Assembly: GCA_020444245.1 (NCBI GenBank)
Contig: JAHLLI010000014.1
Coordinates: 1 to 64,000 of the forward strand
DNA: 64,000 bases
Origin: Actinomycetales bacterium
GTDB taxonomy: Bacteria; Actinomycetota; Actinomycetes; Actinomycetales; Cellulomonadaceae
Direction: 5' to 3'
The notes beneath the pieces were generated by a model. That model was not told where the DNA came from, made no database searches, and saw only the letters and a list, made by a program, of their open reading frames with translations. Below, in pieces: positions 7,678 to 14,831 of this stretch. Position numbers and translations under genes: made by a program. Position 1 is the first letter of the stretch. Every line of letters begins with the position of its first letter.

Positions 7678-7699
7678 ACTATACCCCCCGGGGTATGGT
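7678..7699. promoter_or_regulatory. Bidirectional promoter with CsoR/CstR-type operator (site B, 7681-7696)
   Basis: ATACCCCCCGGGGTAT at 7681-7696 is identical to site A. The left edge forms the -10 of the rhodanese gene (TATAGT on the minus strand, 7678-7683). The right edge forms the -10 of the divergent gene (TATGGT, 7694-7699, 6 nt before ATG 7706). One bound repressor would therefore close both promoters. Confidence 0.78.
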
Positions 7700-7705
7700 C
7701 CACGC

Positions 7706-8356
7706 ATGCGAGCGAGGGCGGAACCGATCTGGGGCTTTGGTCCCTGGCGCGCGCCGTCCTCCGGTAGCGTGGCGAGCGTGGGGACCGACGGGCGCGCCGT
7801 TCAGCTGACCCGCGCTGCCGCGATCGCGGCCACCACGCTCGCCGTCGCCACGGGCGCCCACGTCGTCGCGGGCGGCCATCCGGCGAGTCCCGCCCTCCTC
7901 GCCGTGCTCGGCCTGCTGCTCCTCGCCGCCGCGATGCCGCTGGCCCGGGGCCCGGTCCGCCCGGTGCCGCTGCTCGCCTGGGTGGCCGGCGGTCAGCTCG
8001 TGGTGCACACCGTGCTGGGCTGGCTGCACGGCACCGCGCAGGTCAGCGTCCCGGGCCACCACGGCCTCGAGCAGGCGGCCTCCCACCCGGCCGCCGCCGC
8101 GACCGGAAGCGCCGCCATGCTGGCCGCCCACGTCGCAGGCACCGCCCTGGCGCTCGCCCTCATCCTGGCCACCGACAGGTCCGCCGCCGGCGCGCGCCGG
8201 CACTGGGCCTGGGTCCGCTGGGTCGTCACGGGCCGGGACCAGGTCCCGCAGATCCGCGAGCTCCCGACGTTCGGCACCCGCCCACGCGCCCGCCGCGGTC
8301 GACTCATGGACACCGCGGTCCGACGCCGCGGACCACCGCTGCTCTCCCCCGCCTGA
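7706..8356 (+). CDS. Membrane protein leading the copper-envelope gene set
   Basis: A 216-aa protein with four or five hydrophobic segments between residues 30 and 155 and a basic C-terminal tail. Histidines are frequent near membrane ends (GAHVVAGGH, VVHTVLGWLHGTAQ, PGHHGLEQAASH), which would suit metal contact. I do not recognise a named family; similar proteins occur beside CopC/PCuAC genes in actinobacteria. ATG 7706 is favoured because a TATGGT -10 lies 6 nt upstream. A shorter start near 7769 cannot be excluded. Confidence 0.65.
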   Translation: MRARAEPIWGFGPWRAPSSGSVASVGTDGRAVQLTRAAAIAATTLAVATGAHVVAGGHPASPALLAVLGLLLLAAAMPLARGPVRPVPLLAWVAGGQLVVHTVLGWLHGTAQVSVPGHHGLEQAASHPAAAATGSAAMLAAHVAGTALALALILATDRSAAGARRHWAWVRWVVTGRDQVPQIRELPTFGTRPRARRGRLMDTAVRRRGPPLLSPA

Positions 8357-8384
8357 CCGGTCGGCCTCCGACGGCCGCCGGTCA
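8354..8384 (+). terminator. GC-rich hairpin after the membrane-protein gene
   Basis: TGACCGG-T-CGGCC pairs with GGCCG-CCGGTCA around a 6-nt loop, starting on the stop codon. There is no T-run, as is common in high-GC actinobacteria. It separates the membrane-protein gene from copC. Confidence 0.5.
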
Positions 8385-8439
8385 GTCCGTCGCCGCCCGC
8401 CGCGCCCTGGCGCGGATCCGCGACCTCAAGGAGAGCCTC

Positions 8440-9051
8440 GTGCTTCACGCCCGCCCATGGGCGCGCGCTCGTCGGTCGGTACGCGCCGTCCCCGCCGCCG
8501 CGCTCGCGCTCGCGCTGCTCACCGTGGTGGCTCCGGCCGCCCAGGCGCACGACCAGCTGATCAGCACGGACCCACCGGACGGAGCGGTGCTGGACACCGC
8601 CCCTGCCTCGGTCGGCCTGACGTTCAGCGAGGACGTGCTGGACATCTCGACGACGGTCGTCGTCGCCGGACCGGACGGCTCGGTGCCCACCACGGCATCC
8701 GTCGACGGCACCACGGTCACCGCACCGCTACCGGCCGACCTGCCGGACGGTGCGTACACGGTCACGTGGCGTGTGGTCTCGAGCGACGGCCACCCGGTCC
8801 AGGGCAGCTTCGGCTTCACGGTCCAGGCAGCGGGCCCCGGCACGAGCAGCACCGGCGGCTCCGGCACGACGGGCACCGCCTCCGCGGCTCCCCCGACGTC
8901 CGGGGCGGCCTCACCGAGCACCTCGGCCTCGGCCACGCCCCAGGGCACCGCCGGCACCGGGCCGCTCGGCCTGGTCGCCGGGATCGCCGGCGCCGGGCTG
9001 GTCGCAGCGCTCCTCGTGCTGCTGCTCCGCAGGCGTCGCACCCGCGGCTAG
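8440..9051 (+). CDS. copC: CopC-domain copper-binding envelope protein
   Basis: A 203-aa exported protein. It has a signal peptide ending APAAQA, then the mature N-terminus HDQLISTDPPDGAVL, where the first His is the classic CopC Cu(II) ligand. DIS..., the SSDGHPVQGSFGFTV motif follows near residue 110. A Ser/Thr/Gly/Pro-rich linker and one C-terminal membrane helix with an RRRR stop-transfer anchor it to the membrane. GTG 8440 has AAGGAGAG 6 nt upstream. It should bind copper outside the cell and hand it to an importer or enzyme; no CopD domain is fused. Confidence 0.9.
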   Translation: MLHARPWARARRSVRAVPAAALALALLTVVAPAAQAHDQLISTDPPDGAVLDTAPASVGLTFSEDVLDISTTVVVAGPDGSVPTTASVDGTTVTAPLPADLPDGAYTVTWRVVSSDGHPVQGSFGFTVQAAGPGTSSTGGSGTTGTASAAPPTSGAASPSTSASATPQGTAGTGPLGLVAGIAGAGLVAALLVLLLRRRRTRG

Positions 9052-9146
9052 ACGACACCGTCCAGCCGCACCACCCGTCCGTCCACGACTCACCCCGACC
9101 TTCGCGCGCCGGCTCCCGTCGGCGTGCCCCACGACAGGAGAACCCC

Positions 9147-9725
9147 ATGACCCGGTGGCGTCGCGCCGCCCTGGCGGCACCCGCCCTCGTCCTCGCCCTG
9201 ACCGTCGCGGCCTGCGGCTCGTCGACCGACCCCACCGTCGACGCCGCGGCGGAGACCGGTGCCGGCGGGCTCACCGTGACCGACCCGTGGGCCAAGGCAG
9301 CCGACTCCGGCATGACCGCGGCCTTCGGCACCCTCGCCAACGACACCGACGCCGACATCACCATCACGTCCGCCTCCAGCGACGTCTCCCGCATGGAGCT
9401 GCACGAGATGGCGATGGGCGACGACGGCCAGATGGTGATGCGCCCCAAGGAGGGCGGCTTCGTCGTGCCCGCGCACGGCAGCCTCGAGCTCGCGCCCGGA
9501 GGTCAGCACGTGATGTTCATGGACCTGACCGAGCCGCTCCAGCCCGGGGCCGACGTCGACGTCACCCTGACCGCGGCCGACGGCTCCAGCTGGACCTTCA
9601 CGTTCCCGATCCGCACCTTCACCGGCGCCGCGGAGAACTACCAGGGCAGCGACGGCACGACGACCATGAGCCCGACGGATGGCTCGATGACCATGAGCCC
9701 GACCGACGGCTCCGGCGACTCGTGA
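9147..9725 (+). CDS. PCuAC-type copper chaperone lipoprotein
   Basis: A 192-aa lipoprotein (lipobox AAC, Cys 23). The PCuAC domain carries H86, M88, M98, H121 and M123, close to the family HxM-x9/10-M-x21/22-HxM copper(I) site. The C-terminal 25 residues contain a short repeat (TMSPTDGS twice) with extra Met. ACAGGAG precedes ATG 9147. It likely delivers Cu(I) to cytochrome oxidase or to other envelope copper proteins. Its stop overlaps the next start by 4 nt (GTGA), linking it tightly to the peroxidase. Confidence 0.9.
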   Translation: MTRWRRAALAAPALVLALTVAACGSSTDPTVDAAAETGAGGLTVTDPWAKAADSGMTAAFGTLANDTDADITITSASSDVSRMELHEMAMGDDGQMVMRPKEGGFVVPAHGSLELAPGGQHVMFMDLTEPLQPGADVDVTLTAADGSSWTFTFPIRTFTGAAENYQGSDGTTTMSPTDGSMTMSPTDGSGDS

Positions 9726-10918
9726 GCGGTCTGGACCGTCGGGCCTTCCTCCAGGGCGGGGCCGCTGCCGTCGGCGGCGCGGCCCTCGCCCTGGGCGGGG
9801 TCACCGCGTGGGACCACGCGGTCAGCCCGCCCCCGCCCGACGACGCCGTCGGCTCGGCCACCGTGCCGTTCCGTGGGGCGCGCCAGGCCGGTGTCGGCAC
9901 GCCGCCCCAGGCCTTCGCCTCGTTGCTGGCGTTCGACCTGCGGCCGGGGGTCGACCGCGGCGCGCTGATCCGCCTGATGCGCATCTGGACCGACGACATC
10001 GAGCGCCTCACGCAGGGCCACCCCGCGCTGACCGACACCGAGCCGGAGCTGGCCACCGCACCGGCCCGGCTGACGGTGACGCTGGGCTTCGGTCCCGGCG
10101 CGTTCGCCGCGGCAGGCCTCGAGCGCCGTCGCCCGTCGTGGCTGGCCCCGCTGCCCACGTTCCCGGTCGACCGGCTGCAGACCGCGTGGTCCGGCGGCGA
10201 CCTGGTGCTCCAGGTCGCCGCCGACGACCCGATGGCCGTGGCCCACGCGGCGCGCCTGCTCACCAAGGAGGCAGCGACCTTCGTCACCGCGCGGTGGACC
10301 CAGCAGGGCTTCCGTCAGGCGGTCGGTGCGCGACCCGCAGGGACCACGGCACGCAACCTCATGGGACAGGTCGACGGCACCGTCAACCCCGACCCCTCCG
10401 TGGACGCGGACGTGATCTGGCACGGCTCCGACGCCGAGCCGTGGCTGGCCGGATCGACGTCGATGGTGGTCCGGCGCATCGCGATGGCGCTGGACACCTG
10501 GGACAAGGTGGACCGGACCGGGCGCGAGTTCACCATCGGCCGGCGGCTGTCCGACGGTGCGCCGCTGACCGGGAACGCCGAGCACGACCCGCCGGACTTC
10601 GGTGCCGTCGACTCGCTGGGACTCCCGGTGATCGACACTGCGGCGCACATCCGTCGTGCGCACGCCACGAACGCCGGCGAGCGGTTCCTGCGGCGCCCGT
10701 ACAACTACCACGACCCGGCCCAGCCGGCCGGCGAGCAGACCGGGCTGATGTTCATCACCTTCCAGCGCGACGTCGCCACGCAGTTCCTGCCCGTGCAGCG
10801 CAGGGTCGCCGAGCTGGACCTCCTGAACCAGTGGACGACCCCCATCGGGTCGGCCGTGTTCTGGGTGCCGCCCGGCTCCCGGGCAGGCACCTACCTCGCC
10901 CAGGACCTGCTCGCCTGA
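9722..10918 (+). CDS. Tat-exported DyP-type haem peroxidase
   Basis: A 398-aa protein starting GTG 9722 in the PCuAC stop. The N-terminus has a twin-arginine signal (DRRAFLQGG) and a hydrophobic run. The DyP signature GXXDG appears as GQVDGT (about residue 218), with the haem-ligand His in DTAAHIRRAH and the distal Arg in RFLRRPYNY near the C-terminus. The family oxidises dyes, phenols or haem with H2O2; EfeB relatives strip iron from haem. Co-expression with CopC and PCuAC suggests action in the cell envelope on copper or oxidase maturation, but the substrate is unknown. Confidence 0.9.
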   Translation: MSGLDRRAFLQGGAAAVGGAALALGGVTAWDHAVSPPPPDDAVGSATVPFRGARQAGVGTPPQAFASLLAFDLRPGVDRGALIRLMRIWTDDIERLTQGHPALTDTEPELATAPARLTVTLGFGPGAFAAAGLERRRPSWLAPLPTFPVDRLQTAWSGGDLVLQVAADDPMAVAHAARLLTKEAATFVTARWTQQGFRQAVGARPAGTTARNLMGQVDGTVNPDPSVDADVIWHGSDAEPWLAGSTSMVVRRIAMALDTWDKVDRTGREFTIGRRLSDGAPLTGNAEHDPPDFGAVDSLGLPVIDTAAHIRRAHATNAGERFLRRPYNYHDPAQPAGEQTGLMFITFQRDVATQFLPVQRRVAELDLLNQWTTPIGSAVFWVPPGSRAGTYLAQDLLA

Positions 10919-10980
10919 CCGGACTGTGCCCCGAGTCACATACCCGTGACAACGCTGCACTACGTGCGCAGGCCTTGGTC

Positions 10981-11003
10981 CCGTTACTGTCGGTACGTAA
11001 CGG
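10981..11003. promoter_or_regulatory. 23-bp inverted repeat upstream of the SpeD-like/LuxI-like pair
   Basis: CCGTTAC and GTAACGG form perfect 7-bp arms around 9 bp. A CATACT -10-like hexamer follows at 11006-11011, so the dyad covers the -35 area and is placed like an operator. A weaker 5-bp dyad, GTCAC-N6-GTGAC, lies at 10935-10950. The cognate regulator is unknown. Confidence 0.5.
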
Positions 11004-11074
11004 TGCATACTGTGGCCGATCGGTCCTCTCCGGGGCCGATCTGTCACGTTGAAGAGTCATGATTGGGGGCGACG

Positions 11075-11416
11075 GTGCAGGACCTGGCTCCGGAGATCTA
11101 TCGGCAGCGCATGGTGGTCGAGGGGCTCGTGACGGAGCCCATCGATGCGGAGTCGATCAAGGGATACCTCTCCCAGCTGTCCAAGGCGATCGACATGGTC
11201 GAGCTGATCGAGCCGGTGACCCACCAGTCGCCGCTCTACGGCTGGGCCGGCTGGATCCACTGGGAGACCTCCGGCGCCCACTTCTACGCATGGGACGAGC
11301 CTCGACTCTTCTTCAGCGTGGACGTGTACGCGTGCAAGCCGTTCTCCGCCTCGACCGTGGTGGACCTGACGACCGAGTGGTTCGGCGCCACGCGGGTCGT
11401 GCACAAGGAGTTCTGA
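11075..11416 (+). CDS. SpeD-like (S-adenosylmethionine decarboxylase family) small protein
   Basis: A 113-aa protein resembling prokaryotic SpeD in length and in the central block HWETSGAHFYAWDE followed by LFFSVDVYACKPF. Aligned by eye to classical SpeD (ESHLTIHTWPE...VDVFTC), S66 matches the serine that becomes the pyruvoyl group and C87 matches the catalytic Cys, but the processing His is shifted or replaced (H69/Y71). It may decarboxylate SAM or another amino acid, or bind SAM without catalysis. GTG 11075 follows GGGGG at 11065-11069; TTG 11063 is an alternative. The next gene starts in its stop codon (TGATG). Confidence 0.65.
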   Translation: MQDLAPEIYRQRMVVEGLVTEPIDAESIKGYLSQLSKAIDMVELIEPVTHQSPLYGWAGWIHWETSGAHFYAWDEPRLFFSVDVYACKPFSASTVVDLTTEWFGATRVVHKEF

Positions 11417-12144
11417 TGTCGGCCCAGGCGCGGCTGCACGTCAGCCCGACCGGCTCGCTGCTCGAGGCCGCGCGCGAATGCGAGGCGGACGTCTTCTGGC
11501 GGTGGTACGGGAACACCCGCGAGGAGATCGACCTCGAGTACGGGCCCTACGAGGACGCGTCCGTCTTCCTCGCGGTCACGGACTCCGACGGGGACGTCGT
11601 CGCAGCGATGCGCCTGCTCCGCCCCGGCGGCTCCGCCGGCCTCAAGACCCTCCACGACATCGGCGGAGCGCCCTGGTACGCGGACGGCACTCGCGCCGCC
11701 GCCGCCGCCGGGCTCACGCTGACGAGCACGTGGGAGGTCGCCACCGTCAGCAGCCGACGCCGGCTCGGCTCGCAGGGCCTGCGACACTCCTTCGCCCTGT
11801 ACCACGCACTGGGCGCGATCGCGCGGGTCAACGCGATGACGGACTTCGTCGCGGTGCTCGACGACCGGGTGCGCCGCCTTCTGGACTCCGTGGGCCTCGT
11901 GACCCGTCCGATCCCGGGCACGCGCCCTGGGCCGTACCTCGGCTCGCCGTCGTCCACACCGGTGTTCGCCAACGTCAACACGATGCTGCGGGCCCAGCGG
12001 CGCGACCACCCCGAGTCGTTCGCGCTGGTGACGGTCGGCACGGGCCTGGACGGCGTCGCCGTCCCGCCCGACAGCGAGTTCCGGATCGCTCCTGCCGCGG
12101 ACTCGATCCCCTACTCGTGGACGGCGCCCGGCGCGCTCGTCTGA
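11416..12144 (+). CDS. GNAT-fold acyltransferase resembling LuxI-superfamily autoinducer synthases
   Basis: A 242-aa protein. The pattern EYGPYEDASVFLAVTDSDG, VVAAMRLLRP (R66) and later STWEVATVSS (E107) mirrors the LuxI order of an acidic ED motif, a β-strand with RLL(P), and a WE-S/T-R-like strand. FeeM-type N-acyl amino acid synthases share this fold. It then has an ALYHALGAIARVNAMTDFVAVLDDRVRRLLDSVG helical part common to these acyltransferases. It is coupled by a 1-nt overlap to the SpeD-like gene. LuxI enzymes use SAM plus an acyl donor, so a SAM-family partner is suggestive. No LuxR receptor is adjacent. Family call is tentative; product unknown. Confidence 0.6.
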   Translation: MSAQARLHVSPTGSLLEAARECEADVFWRWYGNTREEIDLEYGPYEDASVFLAVTDSDGDVVAAMRLLRPGGSAGLKTLHDIGGAPWYADGTRAAAAAGLTLTSTWEVATVSSRRRLGSQGLRHSFALYHALGAIARVNAMTDFVAVLDDRVRRLLDSVGLVTRPIPGTRPGPYLGSPSSTPVFANVNTMLRAQRRDHPESFALVTVGTGLDGVAVPPDSEFRIAPAADSIPYSWTAPGALV

Positions 12145-12173
12145 CCCGGGCCCTGCCGGCGACGCTGCCGATG

Positions 12174-12193
12174 GCCCCCGCCATCCGGCGGGC
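12174..12193. terminator. Hairpin between convergent acyltransferase and GGDEF-EAL genes
   Basis: GCCCCCGCC and GGCGGGC pair around a short ATCC loop between the two stop codons. It can serve both strands; there is no T-run. Confidence 0.45.
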
Positions 12194-14449
12194 TCAGGCG
12201 AGCCGACTGGTGATCTGGCTCTCCTCCCAGTGACGAACCCACGGGCCCACCGCGTCCGGCGGCATCGGCCGCGCGATGTGGTAGCCCTGCACCACGTCGA
12301 CTCCCAACGGGACCAGCTCACCCATCGCGACCGCGTCCTCGACCCCCTCGGCCACGAACCTCAGCCCGAGCGCCCTGGCCATCTGCGTCGTCGTCTGCAC
12401 GATCATCCGGCTGCGCTCGTCGCTCGCCACCGGCGCGACGAAGGACCGGTCCATCTTCAGTTCCTGGACCGGCAGGTCGCGCAGGTACGCCAGCGACGAG
12501 AAGCCGGTGCCGTAGTCGTCGATGGCCACCTGCACGCCGTGCGCCCGCAGGTCGTGCAGGACCATGCGAGCACGCTCCGGATCGGTGAGGAACGAGTCCT
12601 CGGTGACCTCCACGAGGATGCTCTCGGGCGGCAGCTGGGCCTCCTCGATCGCGCTGAACAGGCGCGGCAGCAGCTGCCCGCCCACCAGCTCGGGCGGTGC
12701 CCAGTTCATCGCCACCCGGAAGGTGAAGCCCGCGTCGCGCCACCGTCGCGCGTCCGCGACGACCTGGAGCATCAGCGCCTCGGTCAGGGCGGGCATGAGA
12801 CCGGCACGGCGCGCGTCGGGCAGGAAGGCGATCGGCGGCAGCAACCCTTCGGTCGGGTGCCACCAGCGCATCAGCGCCTCCATCGCCACGACCTGGCGGG
12901 TCCGGGCGTCGATCTGCGGCTGGTACCACGCGATGAGCTGTCCGCGGGTGAGCGCGGTGCGCAGCGCCTCGCCACGGAGCAGGCGCAGGTGCGACATGCC
13001 GTCCTGCGCGCGGTCGAAGAGCAGGACGCCGGCCTTGGCCTGCTTGGCCTCGTACATCGCGACGTCGGCCCGGCGCAGCATCTCGATCGCGGAGGTGTCG
13101 GTCTCCTCGCGCACCGCGATGCCCACCGACGCGTCGATCGCCAGGTCGATGCCCTCGACACGCAGCGGCTGGCGCAGCGTCGAGCGGATCTCCTGCGCGA
13201 TCTCGAAGAGGGTCAGCTCGTCCTCGCTCGGGACGGACAGCGCGAACTCGTCGCCGCCGAGCCGGGCGACCGACATCCCGGGCCCGGCGAGCTCCCGCAG
13301 TCGCTCGGCCAGGCTGACCAGCACCTCGTCGCCGACGCCATGGCCGAGCGAGTCGTTGATGTCCTTGAACGAGTCCAGGTCGAGCAGCAGGACCGAGACC
13401 GGGCCGCGGTGCTGGATCGCGTGGTCGGTCGCCTCGAGGACCGAGCGACGGTTGGGCAGGGCCGTGAGCTCGTCGGTGAGGGACAGGCGCATCGCCTCTG
13501 TGGCTCCCCGAGCCTCGCGCAGCGCGAGGAGCAGTCGCCAACCGGTCGCGACGAGCACGATCACGGCAGGCGCGCGGACGATCCATCCCGTCACGCCGCC
13601 CGGCGTCACGGCGACCGCCCCGACCGCCACGGTCGCGGCGCCGAGCAGCACCGCCGACGGGATGTCGCGGCGCGGGCCCGCGACATCGACCGGCGACCGC
13701 ACTGCGCCCTCGACGATCAGGGCGAAGCCGCTGCCCCACACCGCGGCCAGCAGCAGGCTGGTCGTGTAGTAGTCCTGGGTGCCGAGCCCGGCAAGGAAGC
13801 TCGAGTCGGCGACGGCGAGCAGGACGAAGCCCGAGGCCAGGAGCGCTGTGCGCAGCTCCTTGTGGCGCACGCGCAGCACCATCTGCCCGAGCACCAGGCC
13901 CGCGAGCACGACGTTGATGAGCGGGAAGAGCACCGCCACGATCAGCTGCGTCGTCTCGCCGGCGAACTGGTCGGCCACCGGCGTGACGAGGACGAAGGCG
14001 GACAGGCACACCGTGGCGCCCCAGATCACGATCGCCTCGAGCGCCACCGACAGCGACACCCGCCGCCGCCTGGTGTCCATGATGATGAAGACCGCCAGGC
14101 CGATGTAGGCAGCGATGCAGGCCCACTCGCCCGTCGCCGGGAAGGTCACGTCGTCCACGGTCTGGCCGGCGTTCACCGTCGCCGAGCCCGCAGCCCACAG
14201 CGCGATCGAGCCGCCGAGCACGAGCATCGCGAGCCGGCGGGGGCGGTCGACGACGCTCACCAGCGCCACCCGTGCGATGAGGACGGCGAAGAACAGCCCG
14301 AGTGTGACGACCAGCGTGATCCTCGCGGGCGGGTCGTCAGGACCGCCGGGGAGCAGGCCGGCGACCACCCATCCCACGAGCATCAGCGCCCAGGGCACCG
14401 GCGCGAGGATGCGGACGAGCCGCATCGCACCGTCCCGGCGTCCCACCAC
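12194..14449 (-). CDS. Membrane GGDEF-EAL protein (c-di-GMP turnover)
   Basis: A 751-aa protein: about nine membrane helices (residues 5-290), a GGDEF domain with intact RLGGDEF, and an EAL domain. Catalytic EAL residues are all visible: MEALMRW, the Asn of AMNWAPPEL, VEVTED, AIDDYGTGFSS, ELKMDRSF, VAEGVED and VQGYHIARPM. The inhibitory RxxD before GGDEF is replaced by GPGM. Both activities may exist, with phosphodiesterase the safer guess. GTG 14449 is chosen because GGGAGGA lies 6 nt upstream (complement of 14456-14462); an in-frame ATG at 14530 would add 27 residues. GAATCC-GGGA-GGATTC (14532-14547) lies just upstream and may be an operator. Confidence 0.9.
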   Translation of the reverse strand: MVGRRDGAMRLVRILAPVPWALMLVGWVVAGLLPGGPDDPPARITLVVTLGLFFAVLIARVALVSVVDRPRRLAMLVLGGSIALWAAGSATVNAGQTVDDVTFPATGEWACIAAYIGLAVFIIMDTRRRRVSLSVALEAIVIWGATVCLSAFVLVTPVADQFAGETTQLIVAVLFPLINVVLAGLVLGQMVLRVRHKELRTALLASGFVLLAVADSSFLAGLGTQDYYTTSLLLAAVWGSGFALIVEGAVRSPVDVAGPRRDIPSAVLLGAATVAVGAVAVTPGGVTGWIVRAPAVIVLVATGWRLLLALREARGATEAMRLSLTDELTALPNRRSVLEATDHAIQHRGPVSVLLLDLDSFKDINDSLGHGVGDEVLVSLAERLRELAGPGMSVARLGGDEFALSVPSEDELTLFEIAQEIRSTLRQPLRVEGIDLAIDASVGIAVREETDTSAIEMLRRADVAMYEAKQAKAGVLLFDRAQDGMSHLRLLRGEALRTALTRGQLIAWYQPQIDARTRQVVAMEALMRWWHPTEGLLPPIAFLPDARRAGLMPALTEALMLQVVADARRWRDAGFTFRVAMNWAPPELVGGQLLPRLFSAIEEAQLPPESILVEVTEDSFLTDPERARMVLHDLRAHGVQVAIDDYGTGFSSLAYLRDLPVQELKMDRSFVAPVASDERSRMIVQTTTQMARALGLRFVAEGVEDAVAMGELVPLGVDVVQGYHIARPMPPDAVGPWVRHWEESQITSRLA

Positions 14450-14558
14450 GAGCGGTCCTCCCTCTTGCCACAGTCCCTGCGCTCGCTCCTCCATCGACCA
14501 ACCGGCACGACGCCTTGAGACAAACCGCACCGAATCCGGGAGGATTCACCCTGACAGC

Positions 14559-14580
14559 CTGTCACGTCCTGTTGTGACAG
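14559..14580. promoter_or_regulatory. Inverted repeat between feoC end and the GGDEF-EAL gene
   Basis: CTGTCAC and GTGACAG are perfect 7-bp arms around GTCCTGTT. It may terminate the feo operon (its 3' end is 14595) or act as an operator for the GGDEF-EAL gene. Nothing decides between these. Confidence 0.4.
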
Positions 14581-14594
14581 TCGCGCCGTGGCGC

Positions 14595-14831
14595 TCAGCG
14601 GGTGGCGCTCGCCAGCGGACAGCCGGCGCACGACGGCGCCGGGGCGCAGGAGGTGCACGCGGCGCGAGGCACGCCGGTGGCCGTCACCTCGACCAGACCG
14701 AGCCTCTCGAGCTCGCCGACCATCGCCTCCGCGAGGTCCGGTGCGAGACCGAGGCGTGCGGCGACGCCGCGCGTGGTCACCCCGTGGGCGACGAGGTCGG
14801 CCACGTCCCCGAGCGAGGCCCGCGGCGTCAC
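14595..14831 (-). CDS. feoC: FeoC-like winged-helix protein with Cys cluster
   Basis: A 78-aa protein starting GTG 14831 in a 4-nt overlap with the feoB stop. Residues 5-55 look like a small winged helix (VADLVAHGVTTRGVAARLGL, then AEAMVGELERLGLVEV). The C-terminal CTSCAPAPSCAGCPL carries four Cys in CxxC-x5-CxxC spacing, as in FeoC proteins that bind an Fe-S cluster. It probably stabilises or gates FeoB in response to iron or oxygen. Confidence 0.8.
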   Translation of the reverse strand: MTPRASLGDVADLVAHGVTTRGVAARLGLAPDLAEAMVGELERLGLVEVTATGVPRAACTSCAPAPSCAGCPLASATR

